From: Nemertoderma westbladi
Lineage: Eukaryota > Xenacoelomorpha > Nemertodermatida > Nemertodermatidae
DNA: 57,871 nt
Assembly (NCBI GenBank): GCA_032718475.1
Contig: JAUCBJ010001646.1
Span: 1 to 57,871, forward strand
Reading direction: 5' to 3'
The notes beneath the pieces are model-generated. The model was given only the letters and a program-made list of their open reading frames with translations, did not search any database and had not been told where the DNA came from. The translations under genes were made by a program, and so were the position numbers. Of the stretch, positions 55,848 through 57,871 are shown piece by piece. The stretch's first letter is position 1; each line of letters starts with the position of its first letter.

Positions 55848-57871
55848 TCAGATCAGCCTGGGACTAGGGAGAACCGGAGCAGTTGTGATTGGTGCAGGGG
55901 GAGGGCGGATTGTCTCCATTGTGGTCTTCCAGGATCCCTTGCACGTATGGAGCAGATCAGTCTCATCTAGGTTCTTTTTAAATACTTTGAGTGATGGTGA
56001 CATTACAACTACATTGGGAAGAGAGTTCCAGGTGGGGATATGACGCACAGTGAAATGATGCTGGTGAATAGCTACATTTGAATGGGGGCGTTCTAATTTC
56101 CATGGGTGTCCTCTAGTTCTTGAATTAGAAGCAATGTGAAAGTAAACTCGATCTGATTGCCCACTTCGAATTATTTTATACATTTCAGTGATATCGATTT
56201 TGATCCGGCGTTCTTCTAGAGATTTGCATTTCAATTTAGTTAGTCTGCTGGAATAGCTTAAACCAGATAGACCGGGTAACCACCGCGTAAACTCTCTTTG
56301 AACCTGTTCTAACCTGTTTATATCTTTGTCGAGCATTGGAGACCAAATGGGGCTATTATATTCGAGAATTGGTCGAACAAAAGTGCAAAATAGATAGAAT
56401 TGAAACTGGCTATTACGGTGGCCGAATGAACGTCTAATTTGAGAGCTCGATTTTCTTGCCTTGGCACAGATGAATTCGACATGTTCACTAAAGAGTAAAT
56501 CATTTGAAATGATAATTCCAAGGTCTTTGTTGCATTCATTAGTGTTCAAGAGAGTTCCATTCATATTATAAGTATGAGTAACTGAGGTAGAAGAATTTGG
56601 GGCCATAAGTGAGACTAGACAGCACTTTTTAACATTAAACTCCATATTCCAATCAGAAGCCCAACTAAGGAGGGAATCGATGTCTTGTTGCAAGTATAAC
56701 GCATCATGATTGCTTGAAATATGTCGGTAGAGCTTAGTATCATCCGCATATAATTTGATGAATGTTTCCTTCAGAATGTTATCACCAATGTCGTTTATGA
56801 AAATAATAAAAAGTAGTGGGGCCAGGATACTGCCCTGCGGAACACCACTTGTAACCTTAGCACAGGCAGAGAGACATCCATCAATGATTGTATGTTGATA
56901 TCTAGTCATGAGAAATACAGAGATCCAATGCAGCAGCAACCCAGAAATTCCTGTAGATTCTAATTTTGAAATAAGCTTACTGTGGGAAACTTTGTCAAAT
57001 GCTCTCTTAAAATCCGTATAAATAATGTCTACGCGCCCTCGGAAGTTGCGAATATTTACCCAGTCCAGAGAACACTCCAGAAGCTGGGTGAAAGTAGATT
57101 TCCCTTTTAGGAAACCATGTTGCCGAGAAGAAATAAATTTTGACTGGTAGAGATGATTCAGAATTTTCCCCCTCACAATAGTTTCCATCAGTTTTGCTAA
57201 TAATGATGTCAGTGAAATTGGCCTGTAATTCAAAGGGTTGGAACGGGAGCCCGATTTTTTAAATACGGGAACGATATGCGATAAAACCCATGAATCCGGA
57301 ATAATACCTGAGTCCAAAGATTGTTGGAACAGCCTAGTTAGTGGAGTAGCAAGAAACGGAGCCAAATTGCGCAACAATATTGATGGAATGTGGTCAGGTC
57401 CAGGTGCTTTGCCGGGTTTCAGCTTAGAAAGGTTCTTGAACACCTCATGGGATTCAAAGACAATATGGTTGAGAATATTTTTGTTCGGATGATTCGAATC
57501 AGAATTAGGATTCCAACTGATATTGTTTCCTGAGTGGGATTTAGGCACATTTGTACTTGAATCAACTGTAAAAGCAGATACAAACGTTTCATTAAAAAGA
57601 TTGGCCTTCTTAGTGCTATCAGTTACAATATTTCCCTGAGAATCCTTCATCGCTGGTATGGTGGATTTTCGATTCAATTGAGATTTGGTGTAGCGCCAGA
57701 ATTTTTTTGAATTTTTGTGTTTCAGAATCCGGTTTTCATAATTGTGCATGGCTTCCATGTGTGCCACTTCGATTAGAGAGTTTATATTATCCAGAGAATC
57801 CTGCAGAGTTGATTGTCTAAATGAATCGCTAGTCAAAGACAGTTTCTTTCTAATATGATGAGCGCGACGGA
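55848..57871 (-). CDS. CR1/Jockey-type LINE reverse transcriptase, 5' end outside window
   Basis: The frame is open to the right edge (no true start seen; numbering from the TTG at 57836). The linker (NSKKFWRYTKSQL) leads to LKPGKAPGPDHI and the RT: fingers at about 190-220 (NYRPISLTS), first catalytic Asp at about 275 (IYTDFKRAFDKVSH), GVPQGSILAPLLF at about 331-343, and YADD at 364-367. The C-terminal part has YLGI-type spacing (DLGIIIS) and RLTKLKCKSLEERRIKIDITEMYKI split around 535-560, as in CR1/Jockey-like LINEs. It stops at 55848 after a Pro-rich end. It is intact over 674 codons, hence young. The endonuclease should be to the right. Confidence 0.9.
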   Translation of the reverse strand, partial: RRAHHIRKKLSLTSDSFRQSTLQDSLDNINSLIEVAHMEAMHNYENRILKHKNSKKFWRYTKSQLNRKSTIPAMKDSQGNIVTDSTKKANLFNETFVSAFTVDSSTNVPKSHSGNNISWNPNSDSNHPNKNILNHIVFESHEVFKNLSKLKPGKAPGPDHIPSILLRNLAPFLATPLTRLFQQSLDSGIIPDSWVLSHIVPVFKKSGSRSNPLNYRPISLTSLLAKLMETIVRGKILNHLYQSKFISSRQHGFLKGKSTFTQLLECSLDWVNIRNFRGRVDIIYTDFKRAFDKVSHSKLISKLESTGISGLLLHWISVFLMTRYQHTIIDGCLSACAKVTSGVPQGSILAPLLFIIFINDIGDNILKETFIKLYADDTKLYRHISSNHDALYLQQDIDSLLSWASDWNMEFNVKKCCLVSLMAPNSSTSVTHTYNMNGTLLNTNECNKDLGIIISNDLLFSEHVEFICAKARKSSSQIRRSFGHRNSQFQFYLFCTFVRPILEYNSPIWSPMLDKDINRLEQVQREFTRWLPGLSGLSYSSRLTKLKCKSLEERRIKIDITEMYKIIRSGQSDRVYFHIASNSRTRGHPWKLERPHSNVAIHQHHFTVRHIPTWNSLPNVVVMSPSLKVFKKNLDETDLLHTCKGSWKTTMETIRPPPAPITTAPVLPSPRLI

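Overview
The window is animal DNA, almost certainly from a repeat-rich invertebrate genome. It holds eukaryotic retrotransposons (Ty3/Gypsy, BEL/Pao, Penelope-like, RTE and CR1/Jockey-type LINEs), tRNA-derived SINEs, a DNA transposon and long minisatellites. There are no operons and no prokaryotic signals. I cannot name the species. Apart from a proteasome alpha-subunit remnant and two lysine-rich ORFs of unknown function, nearly everything recognisable is mobile or tandemly repeated.

Layout, left to right. 1-3345: the 3' part of a Ty3/Gypsy element (RT, RNase H, integrase, 3' LTR), cut by the window edge. 3345-9271: about 116 near-identical 51-bp repeats starting where the LTR ends. 9309-11652: a decayed Penelope-like element on the minus strand (RT plus GIY-YIG endonuclease). 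12234-12452: a tRNA-derived SINE interrupted by a 7.4-kb DNA transposon (12453-19834). That transposon has ~153-bp terminal inverted repeats, a 6-bp target duplication (TCAATG), a HECT ubiquitin-ligase-like gene on plus and a DD35E integrase-like transposase on minus. A SINE and an RTE LINE sit inside it, each with its own 11-bp target duplication, so the order of insertion can be read. 19841-21870: AT-rich DNA without genes.

21872-27908: a minus-strand ORF of about 2,000 codons built from ~92 copies of a 19-residue (57-bp) repeat with unique N- and C-terminal parts, broken once by a frameshift. 27909-30690: non-coding, with a tRNA-like remnant and a strong hairpin. 30697-31728: a second lysine/asparagine-rich minus ORF that shares motifs with the non-repeat part of the first. 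32194-35396: a second RTE copy and a fold-back pair of RTE 3' ends. 35503-36560: a 142-bp palindrome, another LINE RT fragment and a possible solo LTR. 37345-37908: a SAP-domain ORF cut off by a 9.8-kb, 40-bp minisatellite (37912-47703) with multi-kb internal duplications.

47704-48244: a minus-strand 3' LTR. 48422-49211: a one-TM ORF and a decayed PSMA3-like gene, lying between that LTR and an intact 1,880-residue BEL/Pao Gag-Pol ORF (49919-55561, minus). 55848-57871: a CR1/Jockey-like LINE running off the right edge. The strongest candidate for a little-described system is the HECT-carrying, IS3-like DNA transposon. The giant 19-residue-repeat protein and the proteasome-subunit remnant beside the BEL element come next.
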